From: Atrina japonica
Lineage: Eukaryota; Mollusca; Bivalvia; Pterioida; Pinnidae
Direction: 5' to 3'
Assembly (NCBI GenBank): GCA_030159075.1
Contig: BROG01000132.1
Coordinates: 820,001 to 884,000, forward strand
Length of the DNA stretch: 64,000 nucleotides
The position numbers and the translations under genes are program-made. The notes under the pieces were generated by a model, which saw only the letters and a list, made by a program, of their open reading frames with translations, was not told the origin of the DNA and searched no databases. This document shows, in pieces, positions 11,316 to 23,582 of this stretch. Each line of letters opens with the position of its first letter. The stretch's first letter is position 1.

Positions 11316-13135
11316 CATACCTCCTTGAAGTACAGACCATGTTGTTTAGTGTTATACATTTATGATATCAAAAGGCCTCTATTGTTTTATTTATCAATAA
11401 CAATTGCATGTCTATGATAATGATGAATTTCCTGTAGCGGGGTTTTGTTGTTGACTGCACATAAAGTGACTAATCAATTAGTACTTACTTAAACGGAAAT
11501 GATTACAAGTTTGTCAATACAGATAGTATTAGGCTGTTAGAGGTACACACACTTCTAGCAAAGTGTTATTGGGACTGTTCTAAATCTCAGACAGTGTTTG
11601 AAATTTTCAGTATGATGTACAAGCTGTTACAATTGCTATTGTTATTACAACACTGGGCCAGAGTCACCAAATTTACTCAATACTCAAGCTCAACTTTTAT
11701 TTCATTATTTTGATTATATACATGTAATTGTTTGTAAAAAAAAAAATTGGGGTTTGAGCAATTAGAAAACATAATTATTTTTCATTATTCACATGTAAAT
11801 TCTGGCATTTTCAGACAATTGTCCATCACCTTTTCTAATCTATTTTGCCTTAATTCACATCTCAGTGATTTTCAGAACTCTCCCACTTTTGTGCATTGTG
11901 TAATATAAGCGTCTTTTATCTACAATGTAAAATGTACATACTTAAATTATGGGTGTTACCTCAACAGAAGTCTCGTGATAACTTTAACTTAAACCATTTG
12001 CATTTTGGAATCGATAAAATGTTAAATAAAATGAAGTCAGAAATAATCTACACTTTGTACATATAAATAGCTATTTGTGCACTCTACTGAACTTCACTTA
12101 CAGTGACTCAGCGAGGGATCTTTAGATCTAGGGGTGTAATGTTTCGATACCTCTAAAATCAATAAAGGGGGACCTCATTAGCAAAATGGTTTATAGAGCA
12201 TTGTGTGATAGAGACACAAGTCATTTCTAGCCAGCTTAGAATCTAAAATCCACTAAAATGTAGGTCCTAAAGCTATTTACATATGGAAAGTTTACCTGTT
12301 TAGTTAAATACAATGTACATTTACAAGGCTGCTGCAGCTGTGAAGGTATGATTTCATCATTATTCTCTTCTTCACCATTAAATAAGAAACCACTAAAGGA
12401 GTATGGCTAAATTGTGAAGCATTGTATTTCAAAAACTGTTGTAAAATGTAAATAAAATCTGGAATTTGAATTTTGAGGTCAAAGGTGAAGAGCAAGGTCA
12501 AAATTAAGGTCATAGTAAATTAAAGTCATCATGCTCTATCATCATGTGACATTACTGTGATACTCTAAAGTGGTTTTCTCACAACACAGCCAACGTAACA
12601 ACTAAACCAAACTACTGACACAAACAAATAGAACACTATACATCATCAATCATAATTAACACATAAACCAGCATTTGCTTCACATATCAACCCCAAAATT
12701 AGCCACCATTATGTTTCTGATAAAGATGAGCCAAGCATATAAAAACAAACAAAATTCTATGTCCACAGTGACCTTGAGTGTACACATGACCATACTACAG
12801 TCATATCCTATAGATCTAGCACAGGTAATTACAGAGGTTACAATACTGACCTATGTCCTAGTCACCAGGTAATAAACTTATCACTAACTTTGTCTGATTG
12901 AAATCAACTGTGATTAATTACCTGTACTTGAAAAGCTTTACAAATGGATTGAAATTTAACTTCTCTTAAAGTCATGTACAGTGTCCCCTCAGAAGTTGTC
13001 AACGCCAATGATTTTAATCAGGAGATTTGTCGTTTAAATGTTTCAGTACATTTGTATGTAGACCGATAGTTATATACATGTATACAGGTATTGTTTCTAA
13101 TGTGGTTTAATATTTTACTGTTCAGGTTGAGAACA

Positions 13136-13370
13136 ATATCAGACATTTTGAAATAAAAAAAAAACTTACTGGTCAACCGGACCAGTGAATAAAGGAATTT
13201 CACTGGTCAAAGACAAATTTTTACTGGTCTGTATATATACACAATTGAAATAAAATGGAAAATTTCTGGTCATTTTGACCAGCTATCAGATAGATTTCAC
13301 AGGACATTTGTAAAATTTACCGTTTTTTTCTGGTAAGACTGGTGAATTTCAAAAACTCTGCAATATCACC
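13136..13370. repeat. Dispersed repeat, copy 1 of 2
   Basis: About 235 bp with several ACTGGTC/GACCAGT blocks, closely matching 18588-18826 in order and orientation. Copies share ATATCAGACATTTTGAAA at the left and GAATTTCAAAAACTCTGC at the right. It is followed by an old MITE relic (about 13380-13569). Confidence 0.75.
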
Positions 13371-14071
13371 TTATATGTGTACAGTACCTGCCAAAAAATT
13401 ACACATCCAGATATATACATTAAAGACCATATCTGTATAAAGGGCACCTGCCTATAAAGGCCATTCAAACGTCATGTAACCTATGTAAACTTTTATAAAT
13501 CCCACCTGTCTATATTGGCTACTTTAGTTTGTTGCTTTGAGTGGCCGTTACAGACAAGTGTAACTGTAATATCACTATATTATATATTTTTATGGCATGT
13601 AACATTTATTCTTGAAAAAATGTATACAAAATTTAAAAAAGGAACATCATTTGATAGACTTATATTCAAGTGAAAATTATTTTTGGTCCTAGATTTTTAC
13701 ATTTTTTAAAATTGTTTTTGATTTTGTCACTCCACAGAAACCTGTAAATTTTGGATTTTAAGTGGACCTGAGCTCTCCTGATTTTCTGTGTACATCACTA
13801 CATGTACTATGTACTGTACATGTATGTAACTTATTTGTTTCTACCAATTACAATCATTACTTGTAATATGCTTAATACAAACTGGTATGGACAATGATAT
13901 ATTGATTTCTGTTTCCAAAATATTCATATTTTTCGGTCATTTGTATTTTACTTCATCGTTAATTAAAAGGCATTTCATAATGAAGTCTACAAATTTGGGG
14001 ATTTTTATTCTCGATTTAACACATTTACGTGCAGTATATTCTTGATACTGGTGTCTTATTGAATACTTTGA

Positions 14072-14165
14072 GAGAGACAGACAGACAGACAGATAGACAG
14101 AGGTACATGTAAAGAGAAAGGGAGAGATAGAAAGAGAGATAAAGAAATTGAGAGAGAGGGAAATT

Positions 14166-14196
<31 letters not shown>

Positions 14197-14212
14197 TGAG
14201 AGAAAGTAGCAG
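14072..14212. repeat. GA-rich simple repeat
   Basis: GACAGACA and GAGAGAGA runs. The two long minus-strand open frames over it are Ser/Leu repeat translations. Confidence 0.9.
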
Positions 14213-16579
14213 ACCATACTTTTTCACTCATACATGTATGTATAGTATATACATGTAAATAAGTAGTTTGCTGCAGCACAATCAGAGGTTCATCTTTACA
14301 TTAAAACATGAATGTGATCAACCAACGGTGTACAATTTTATATGTACTGATACCAATATGTCCGGTAGTATTAGTTACTGATGGAGTGATGCATCTGAAG
14401 CAATCACAATTCCAAATCATGGCCTATAAAATCTATTTTAAGTATATCTTCAAAGCAATAAAATATCTTAAATGTGAATATATATACCTAGAGGTAAGTT
14501 AAGTACTCTAACTCAATTTACTTATATCAAATTTGTCTTTTCATGGATTGTCATGTGTACATATGTAGGATAAACAATTCAATTTTCGCAAAAACTAAAG
14601 TTGTATGGTGATTACAATTTGTAACTGAGATACATGACTTTACAAAAAGCAAAACAATGTACAAAAAACTGCTAAAGTTGATGTACTTGTATGTGCATGT
14701 ATGTAAAAACTAACAAAAGAGCTAATGCAGCAGCTTAACCATTTAATGTATGATGCAGTCGGACATACATTGTACATAGACCTAGGCCTGGGTTTAGCAT
14801 TATGAAACTTGAGAATACACTATACATGTACATTGTTGGTTTGAGAAAATTCTCAACTTGGCATTCTTAGCCAATCAAATTTCATGATTAGCCAATCTTA
14901 AGAAAAAGTTTTAGACTTAGGATGCAAATTTTAAAACAATGTAATAAAACAATTTCAGTTTTAAATAGAAATTATAAATATCTTATTTTAGACTGTGAAA
15001 GAAAACTTGAAATGTACTGGATTTTCCTACTGCCAAAATTCTGGGTTCAGGGACTAGAAAATTGGGAAAATATCACAATTTTACTAAAATAGAAATACTT
15101 ATAATTTGAGACATTTGTTTGAAAATAATTTAATTTTTTCTGAATTTCAAAATTGGGAATTTTTGCATAATTTTGGGAAAATACAAGCCATTTTTGCATT
15201 AGGAATGGGTCCTGTAACCGGACCCAAAATCAGCCTAGGATCCCAGTGTACATGTGTAAAATGTTTGAAATGTACATTTACTGTCGTGACTGTGTAAGAT
15301 GCTGTAATTTACTTTCATTTGTAGAAATGCACATACCAGAGCCTGAAACATACACACATTAGTATTTAACTGTACTGAGGAACTTGCCTCCAAGCATATG
15401 ACTGGAGAAATTGACAACTGGAAATAAATCTTATGACATCATGTACAATGTAGCTACTAATCACATAAAATATTTATATATGTACATGTCAAATTTATTT
15501 TCATTCCATCAATAAAGTATCAATTTTTTTCTGTATATTTTTGTGGTCTGATATTTGAGAAACCTAATTACATGTAATATATTATGTAATTGTGCCTTAA
15601 TTTGTTAATTACATTTTTCTCCTTTTATATGTTACATGTATGCAGGATTTTTTTTCCAATTCAATTTATATTGGATATTTGGAAGTACATGTACATGTAT
15701 TGATATTGGTATAAATGAATTGATATACTTTCCCTTTTTTGTTCCTTTTATATTATTCAAGATTTTTATTTCATTTATAATTAAGATTTGGCTATATTAC
15801 TGATGGTAATTCTGGCCTTTTGCTCCATGTATTTGAATGCAGTATGGATTGCACAGGGCCAATATTGACGGCTCCATTCCCATTGCTAATGCATGTATAT
15901 GGGTTTTTTCTGAATTTGATGAACAAAATTCTCAATCTGGCATGTACAGACTGTGACTGTCACTGTGATGAAAAAATCAATTGATACACAGGAAAGGATT
16001 TTAGAAGGAGATTCCATTACATGAGTGCATACTCTTTATCCCAATTTGGTACAAATTCATGATGAAATTCCCAACTGTGTTGCCAATGGCATTTTCACAA
16101 AAATTGACATAAATGATAAAAAAGCCTGTTATTTATTTTTTTAATAAAATATTTCCTTCCATTTTTTTAAGGAAAATCTTAAATTAGTCCACACAGAAAA
16201 TTTCTGGCAAATCTTTCTTTTCTAATTGAAAGAAATTGTTATTTTGAAGATTCATTGTTAAATACCGGTAAACCTGAAATAAAAATGTCACACTTACGAC
16301 AGAGTTATGTTTTTGATATATGCATTTACGGTACATTGTACATTATATACATGTACATGTATACAAAATGTAGGTATATATATATGTAATAAAATATATC
16401 ATAAAATGCTTTAATGATGCACAATGTGTGTACACATCAATGTATGCATAATGTGATAAACATAAGGATTTTATTTGGTATTCAGATACTGAGATAGTTA
16501 TTATTTTATTTTAACACATTATTGCCTCCAGATGTTTAACCAAACTAACCCACAATGATGACACAATTGTATTTAACTA

Positions 16580-16622
16580 TATATATCTATCTATCTATCT
16601 ATATATATATATATATATATAT
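16580..16622. repeat. TATC/TA microsatellite
   Basis: A run of TATC units followed by a TA run. Confidence 0.9.
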
Positions 16623-16740
16623 TGTACAAAAATGTATGAACAGCCAAAGTCAATAAATAGATTTATCAACCATGATGAAGATATTGACCCTTTATTTCAT
16701 CCTCAGCAATATATAATTACTTGGCATCAACACATGTATA

Positions 16741-17074
16741 AACCTCAGTCATACCTGTGAACTATTAGCATTGTGTCTGCAGTGTTGTTTTTGCTGTACC
16801 AAATCATTAAACCTCAGTCATACCTGTGAACTATTAGCATTGTGTCTGCAGTGTTGTTTTTGCTGTACCAAATCATTAAACCTCAGTCATACCTGTGAAC
16901 TATTAGCATTGTGTCTGCAGTGTTGTTTTTGCTGTACCAAATCATTAAACCTCAGTCATACCTGTGAACTATTAGCATTGTGTCTGCAGTGTTGTTTTTG
17001 CTGTACCAAATCATTAAACCTCAGTCATACCTGTGAACTATTAGCATTGTGTCCTGTACCAAATCATTAAACCC
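16741..17074. repeat. 69-bp tandem repeat, 4 full copies plus a deleted one
   Basis: Units start at 16741, 16810, 16879, 16948 and 17017. The four complete units read as identical; the fifth lacks an internal piece. Because 69 is a multiple of three, an open frame of repeated 23-residue Cys-rich blocks runs through it, but the frame has no start context or neighbours that would make it a gene. Confidence 0.95.
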
Positions 17075-17281
17075 TAGTAAAATGTAGTTGTACTAGAAAG
17101 TAACAACAAGTAAACACACAAACACACGTGAATAACTTCTTTTTACTGGATTATTCCACTATCCCATTCCCTGATCATTTGGATGATTCCAAAGCAAAAT
17201 CAAGTCTTAATCAATCAAATAAAAAGTTACTTCCCTATAGTATTCAACTTTATACTTTTCAAAAAAAAGTAATCATCTGTA

Positions 17282-18582
17282 TACAGTCAAACTTGCCTTA
17301 GCGACCCCCCTCATATAACGACTCCCTGTCCATAACGACCGTATTTTGACTGCCCCTTGAGAATAACTATATATTTGCCCCCTTTATAGCGACCACCTGC
17401 CTTACGCGACCGGCGACCGCTGTATTTTGTCCGCCGGTGGTTGTCCTACTAGCGTATAGCGACTGCTTATACACTTACTACTCTTGGAAGGGAGATAACT
17501 CGTACATAATTCTCGCGGGACAATTCGAGACTTAATCAACAACATGGCGAAATACACGAGGCTTCGACAGTCACAACACACCTGGAGGTGTCAATTAACG
17601 ACCCGGGTAGTAATTAGGCACTCGTACGTGCTCTATGACAGGGTGTTTTTACAACCTGGAACTATCAATCATTGCTGACTGATTGATGTTTTGTTTTTGA
17701 TCATCAATTTATGACCAAAGTTTCCGGGGATGATTACTTAATCGGCGAAAGACTAAGACTTAAAAGGAAAAAAATTCAGAATGGACACGCTTGTGACAAG
17801 GTGTTTTTACGAACAGGAGCATTTAAATATCATCGCTGAATGATTGATTATTTGTTTTCTCGTATTCTGGTATGCTGTAACTAATCGAACATCACTTTAT
17901 TAGCAAGTCAACATCTCAATCCAAAGAGTAAAATCGCCGGCGCTCGTAGCATTGGATTACGTCTAATAAAATGATAATTAAATAAAATTCAACTACCTAC
18001 ATCTTTCTGTATATTCTTACACTTCTGACTCGTGTGACTTAACAACACAGACCACCGACTTTGAGCACATTTTAGATATTTGTCTCAGTTTTAATAATGT
18101 GCCGTATCCTCGATGTACATGTATAATTCAATTACATCATAAATTAATTTAAATTATTAAAACATTGAATTATTTCATTGTTATAATTTTTTTTATTATT
18201 TACATGTTATGCATGTATTAGCTACAGGGATTTTCTATGACTATTTTTGGTATGGTTACAGGACCCTTCCCAATGCAAAAATGGCTTGTATTTTCCCAAA
18301 AAGATGCAAATATTCCAAATTTGTATTTTTTTTTTAAAAAAAATGAATATTTTCCAGACCCTGGAGTTAAGAAAATCCCTTTGGTATTTAAATACAATAT
18401 CCATTTAATCAATAAATGAAATATCTAACCATGGAAGAAATATGTAGTTGGAAATAATAAAAAGCCATCTCCGATACCTAAGATTTCATATCTCATGTGA
18501 CCCTGTATATAAAGACCACCTGTCTTTAAAGACCGTTTTTGTAATTTCCCCTGAGCGGTCTTTATATACAAGTTTGACTGTA
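17282..18582. mobile_element. Possible 1.3-kb DNA transposon relic
   Basis: TA-CAGTCAAACTTG at 17282-17295 is exactly inverted as CAAGTTTGACTG-TA at 18569-18582. The left 600 bp is notably richer in CG dinucleotides than its surroundings and contains two diverged copies of GACAGGGTGTTTTTAC followed by a CTGATTGATG block (about 17638 and 17798). No transposase frame remains. The right end could instead belong to an independent small MITE (18495-18582). Confidence 0.45.
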
Positions 18583-18587
18583 GCTAT

Positions 18588-18826
18588 ATCAGACATTTTG
18601 AAAAAAAAAAATTTCTGTTCAACTGGACCAGTGAATAAAGGAATTTCACTGGCCAAAGAATTTGTTTTACTGGTCTGTATATATCATCTGTTTATACACA
18701 ATTGAAATGAAATGGAAAATTACTGGTCATTTGGACCAGTTATCAAATAGATTTCACTGGGCTTTTGTAAAATTTACCGGTTTTTCTGGTAAGACCAGTG
18801 AATTTCAAAAACTCTGCTATATTTCA
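18588..18826. repeat. Dispersed repeat, copy 2 of 2
   Basis: Matches 13136-13370 over its whole length with scattered substitutions and a short insertion. It begins immediately after the TACAGTRAAAC-type element end at 18582. The open frame at 18448-18705 covers this and the element end and is not a gene. Confidence 0.75.
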
Positions 18827-19723
18827 GACTGAATATGTACACTATAATATATAAAATGATATCATATTTTAATTATACTGTTATTTATACATTTGTACAT
18901 ATACATGAATCATACATGTACCTGTATGAAAATTTATTAAATGTACCAAGTGTGGAAATGAAGATGTTCTTTGATGCACCTTTCCCTTTTTGACAGAAAC
19001 TGCAACAGCAGGTGCCCTTATTTAAAAAAACATGAAAAAATGCCCCTTTTCTAAGAAAACTTGCCTAGCTAGAACATCTACAATGATCATGTATAACACT
19101 GTACAATGTATGATAATGTTGATCTCTACAGCTGTCAAAACAATTACCTGATATCAACACACTACTGTCGGGGTTAATCATGTTATCTTTGATATCAACA
19201 CAGTTGTCACTTTCACTATTGTCTCATTACTTTCTTTACACTGTTAACATGTCATATTTCAACATCTATATATTCAGTCTACTTGTTGTTACATGTACAT
19301 TACAGTATTATATTATTAATATCATGTTTTAATTATATCGTTATTGGATCTACATTTGTACATGTACACTAGTCAGATTTCAATATCCATGCACACACAC
19401 ACATGTGCACGCACAGTGACATACGCACCAACACACATACATGCATATATGCACACATGCACCCACACAGATACATTGTACTAATACATGTACTAATTAT
19501 GATTTACAATACATCGCTATATACAGTTGTTCTACATAACTTGCCACAAGTGTGAGAGAGAAACAAACACAGGATCTCAAACTGATATTAGTACTTGTAC
19601 AAAAGTACTCATATTATCACCGTATTAACACAAAATATCTGTAGAGTTCATAAGAAATTAGAAACTTCTTCAATTACATAACAAGAATTTAAAAGGTATA
19701 TCGGTACATAAAGTTAATCTTAC
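18827..19723. other. Intron or 3' flank of the minus-strand gene
   Basis: AT-rich unique DNA plus an imperfect CACA/CATG-rich stretch at about 19390-19470. If the donor at 19723/19724 is used this is intron. Reading on past the donor adds only 17 codons before a stop at 19670-19672. No convincing next exon of the minus-strand gene is visible. Confidence 0.4.
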
Positions 19724-22534
19724 CTTTGCCCCACTTCTCGTTTTCTTCAATGGGTTTGATTGAAATTTGACGCCAGCTCCGTGGAAGACTATCTTACATG
19801 GTTCTATCTTGGTATCAATGTATCCTTCTTGATACCTATGATTCTTCTTTTCACTTATTAAGTCTGTCAGATCTAAAGGAGGCACACCATTGACTTTTGG
19901 TTTAGCCACTGGAACTATATTACTAGAGTCAAACACTGCTGCGGGACTACTCCTTTTCTTTCGTATAAGATCCTCTATATTAGAAGAAGGGGTCTTGCTT
20001 TTCATGGGGGAAGATTTACTTTCAGAGGAGTCTGATTTACTGATTTCTTTCGAATTGTCTTTTGTCAATTGGTCATTTTTCTTGTTTCTCTTGCTTGGCA
20101 CTGGAGAGTCAGTCGACCCGTTTACAAAAGGACTATTTAGTAACTGGCTAGGTTTTATAAGACTATGTTGAGAATCATCATCGTCACTTTCCTCTTGTGT
20201 TTCAGCTTTTACAGACTCTTTTTCTATATCATTTGTCTTTTTCTTGAGGCGATTTCTTATTACAGATGGGAGTCCTCTAGTGGGGGATGAATCAGTAGTA
20301 TTTATGGGGGAGAAGTTATTTGTGGTTGTTTCTGTACGATTGTCATTTTGTGAGAGGTTTAGAGGTGGTAATGGTTTTTGCTCCGGTCTAGGGGGCAATG
20401 GTGTTTTGTTTTTTGTTTCTGATGGTAGAGGAACAAAACTTGGAATGTTTGAATCACTATTGTTAACTCTCGTTTTAATATCAGATACATCTGTCAAACC
20501 AGTATTTCTTGGCTTAGTGTTAACTGCACTTTCCGATATGGTGTTACTTTCCGATACAGTAACACTGTTATCTCTCCAATTAACTGATTCATTCTGTTTC
20601 ACAGATTTTTCAACTTTAATATCATTGCTAGAAATACTTGCATTATCTTTAATGATTTTGTCCTCAGCTTTTTGAACAGGTGATGGCGGCTTAGGTGGTG
20701 CCTTTTTTCTTTTTCCATGGCTGCTTACTATAGAAGAAGACACAGATTGGGAGATTTCTTTCTTCTCAAGAGAGATTTTTTCAGACACATTACTTTCTGA
20801 TTCAACCCTAGGTGTATTACCAGATTTCCTAACTTCCTTTTTAGGGCTCGCCTCAATCAAAGATGAATCAAATATTTCTCTTTTGTTTGGAAAATATTCC
20901 TGTGTTTTTTTATTTTCTTCAACAATGGGTTTGCTGATGTTTTCTTTGCTTTCAAATACTTTTGAATCAGAATTTTTTGTTTTTATAACAAATGTATTGT
21001 CCTTGGACTTCAGTTCCGATTTAGGCTCCTTCACCTTAACCTGAATTTTGGTTTTATTTATCCGAGACGCAGGCATCTCAGCAGTTTTACTTGTGTTAGT
21101 GTCAGTCAGAAGAATTTGCTTCAAAGCAGGTTCTTTTTTCTTAGATTTTATTGATTCTGAATCAAATATAGATTTACTTTGAGCCTGTAACTTTTTCCGT
21201 GTGACTGGTGAATCTAAAACTCTAGGATTCTCCTGAGCTCTCTCCTTCATTGTACTTGGTTTTATGTTCGATTCTGATGAAGATTTTTCAACAGTTGTGG
21301 AAACAGTTTTTGAAATTTCTGTATTGGCCAAGCTTCCAACTGGAGACTTATTTACTGGGGAAGACAATGGTGATTCATTCCCTGCAGTTGCTTTTACAGT
21401 CAACTGTTTTGCATTTTTTCCAGTTGTAGTAGTCTTCAATTTTGGTGTATCTGGTAAAATGTTTTGTTTAGAAACATTTTTTTCAAACATTGAACGAAAT
21501 GATGATACAGTGTTTGGCTTTGGAAGTTCATCTTTACCTTTGTCTTCCTTCAGAGTTCTGACCTTTGTAACTTCCATGTCATTTACTATAGGATCCTTCT
21601 TTGATCTCGGACTTGTAGAAGGTTTAGAATGTTCAATGATTATAATATCATCACGTCCTATATCCAGGTCTGCATGCTCATTTTGTTCTTGGCGGTTTGT
21701 TCTGTGTTGTGATTTAAATGTATCTCCTTCACTATACTTTCTCGAAGATTTTACAGCTGATGGTTTTGGCACTATTTTGGGCTTATTTTTTGAGAGATTA
21801 ACTTTATCAAATGATACAATGGGACAATTAAATGCAGGAGACTTATCAATCGATGATTTCTGTTTGTGAGTCGTATCACATAAATTCTCTACACTTGCAT
21901 ATTTCCTTGTTGGAAATTGACGTAACCCATCTTCATCCTGTTGAACACTTAAGACAGAAAATTTTTTACGGAGTTTACTGACAAACCCTGAGACAGGCCC
22001 ATATTCATCTTCATTATTTACATGGTCATCTACAGATTTATGACTCGCAACACTTTGCCCCTTTATAGAAGAATCATCATAGATATGTCCATGAGGATGA
22101 ATTATACCACCATATTCTTGAAAGAATGGATTACTATGTACATGCTTAAGATGGGCTGACACTACATTTCCTGAGCTATCAACATTGTTCAAAGTTTCAT
22201 CCGGGGAGGGTCTTAATAAATTATCCTTACCCATCTTAACAGTATCCTGTGTTGAGTTTAAACAAGTGTCACTTTCTCGACTGAGGAATTTAGACGGCCT
22301 CACACTTGAATAGCCATCCTTAGTATTTTCGTTTTTGTTAGTGTTGTTATTATCAAAACCAGAATTTATCTTACTGTCATCGACTGAACTCCTCCTGAGT
22401 AAATTCCGTTTCCACACTGGAATGTCGGTTTTTTCTATATTGATCGATCCCCGATTATCATGAAATTCACCATTTTCTGTTAAATTGCCCACATTCTGAT
22501 GGGAGTCTAGCTTCCATTTATGTATGGAAGACAT
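19724..22534 (-). CDS. Taperin/phostensin-like disordered protein, large first coding exon
   Basis: One exon encodes 937 residues from the Met at 22534. The frame stays open 27 codons further upstream but contains no earlier ATG, and an in-frame TGA lies at 22622-22624. The exon ends at CAAAG|GTAAGA in phase 0, so the protein continues in unseen exons. The product is rich in Ser, Lys, Asn and Pro, without membrane segments, and largely disordered. Motifs counted from this Met are IPVWKRNLLRR (38-48), NPFFQEYGG about 100 residues later, a DDIIIIEHSKPS patch, proline-rich SH3-type stretches (KKAPPKPPSP, PLPPRPEQKPLPP), an acidic ESDDDDSQHS run, and EPCKIVF near the exon end. WKR boxes near the N-terminus and a C-terminal K-I-x-F phosphatase-1 docking motif are hallmarks of taperin and phostensin (PPP1R18), which bind actin and PP1. 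The family call is inference from short motifs; another PP1- or actin-associated scaffold is possible. It is divergent with the tektin-like gene. Confidence 0.6.
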
Positions 22535-22643
22535 TTCAACGACTCCAGTGTGTTTTTGTTGGGAATTTTCATGGATTAAGTGTTGTATATATGTTTTACC
22601 TTTTTCCGGATACACCTCTGCTCAACACACACCAATTAGCCGG

Positions 22644-22651
22644 TGACGTCA
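22644..22651. promoter_or_regulatory. Palindromic CRE (CREB/ATF site)
   Basis: TGACGTCA, the full consensus, in the sequence GGTGACGTCACAC. It is seen directly; its use is inferred from position near the start of the minus-strand gene. Confidence 0.6.
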
Positions 22652-23072
22652 CACAACTGACAAGTGCGAGGCGACGGTAAGTGAAGGTGAAGGTTATCTA
22701 CGAGAACTGTCACACTACAGTATTTACCATCCATTGGTGAATTTTAAATGTTATAATATCAGAAACATAATTGATAAAAATGGAAACAAGATTAGAGAAA
22801 TAAGTGAATGATAAACGGCCTACGATAAATGCTTCATTTAGAAAACTGCATTCATACGCTTGACCCATTCATGACCTTTGGTGAATAAAATGTGTTTAGA
22901 AAAAATAACAATGTTACAGGGAAAACTAGATTTGAATCAAAATTACATCCACACGCATACACGAAATTATTAGAATGAAATTCAAAGAAAATGAAAAAAT
23001 ATTTTTGACCAATGAAATATTACATAATTTTAAAGCGGAAGTGCGGAACGAACGGAAGTTACTATGAGTTTG

Positions 23073-23087
23073 GTATCCAAGAGCAAC
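23073..23087 (+). promoter_or_regulatory. RFX X-box-like site
   Basis: GTATCC-AAG-AGCAAC fits the X-box half sites GTHNYY and RRNAAC with a 3-bp spacer (2 bp is more usual). It lies 121 bp upstream of the start codon of a tektin-like axonemal gene, where RFX sites of ciliary genes are typically found. An overlapping CRE half-site (CGTCAC) follows. Confidence 0.55.
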
Positions 23088-23207
23088 GTCACAGGGAAGA
23101 CGACGCCGATGTAATAACAGGTTACCTGTAGTGTACAGAACAATACAAACAGTCACATCTGCGTGGAAGGCAGCTTTTATGTTTGAGGTTGAAGGAGAAA
23201 ATTAAAT

Positions 23208-23582
23208 ATGTTGGGAACGAAAGCTGCCACCACGATAGGCCCTGAATCATGGAGAAATTCCACACTGAAAGGAATAAAACTGTCTCAAACGATTGTGAAT
23301 AAAAGTGATAAATGTTGTGATGTTGGAAGATCGTTGGATCCTTTGCCTCATTTAAGGGATACAGTAGCACAACTAAGTAATGAAGAGATTCACAGGTACA
23401 CAAGAGAAGTTAGAGTAATTGTCGCTAAGCTGAGAGAAAGCTTGTTGGACACGAATGAAGAAATAAAATCTTTGAATCGTGGGAAAGAGGCCATTGAAAA
23501 AGCACTGGAACACACGCGAAAAGACATACAATTAAATAAAGACAGTCAAGAAGTAAGGCTGTCAAGACCAGGGCGTGAACGG
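23208..23582 (+). CDS. TEKTL1: Tektin-like gene exon 1
   Basis: 125 codons from ATG to CGG|GTAAGA, phase 0. It encodes the N-terminus and the first coiled-coil helix. Reading on past the donor gives only chance residues. Confidence 0.85.

Larger units (their letters stand above)
8611..16740. other. Intergenic, repeats and unique AT-rich DNA
   Basis: No gene is supported. Besides the elements listed separately, there are short runs that look superficially exon-like at 10332-10474, 12791-12868 and 14308-14495, each ending at GTAAGT or GTAATA. They do not join into one frame and lack recognisable domains. A dispersed repeat at about 15050-15235 (core TTTTGCATTAGGAATGGGTC) recurs inverted at 18225-18380 and direct at 60710-60800. 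Confidence 0.5.
22535..23207. promoter_or_regulatory. Bidirectional promoter region
   Basis: These 673 bp separate the start codons of two divergent genes and contain both 5' UTRs. Visible elements are a palindromic CRE (TGACGTCA, 22644-22651) 110 bp from the minus-strand start, two CGGAAGT ETS-type sites (about 23035-23041 and 23053-23059), an RFX X-box-like site (23073-23087) and AACGTCAC just after it. No TATA box is placed convincingly. Part of the interval is locally CG-richer. That it drives both genes is inferred from the geometry. Confidence 0.6.

Noticed and set aside
13937..14279. Two overlapping Ser/Leu-rich minus-strand open frames
   Set aside because: Translation of a GA-rich repeat in two frames.
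14308..14502. Exon with VVLVTDGV, resembling the von Willebrand-like segment of SZT2
   Set aside because: Only about seven residues match; flanking residues do not, and another frame of the same stretch is equally protein-like. Likely chance.
16771..17070. Cys-rich 23-residue repeat protein
   Set aside because: The open frame follows from a 69-bp (3n) period; no start context, splice sites or homologous motif.
20244..21869. Plus-strand open frames of 143 and 201 codons
   Set aside because: Antisense shadows of the large minus-strand exon, which has the better composition, start and splice signals.
22535..22615. 27-codon N-terminal extension of the taperin-like frame
   Set aside because: The extension has no ATG (it begins at a GTG) and is preceded by an in-frame TGA; the Met at 22534 is the first eukaryotic start.
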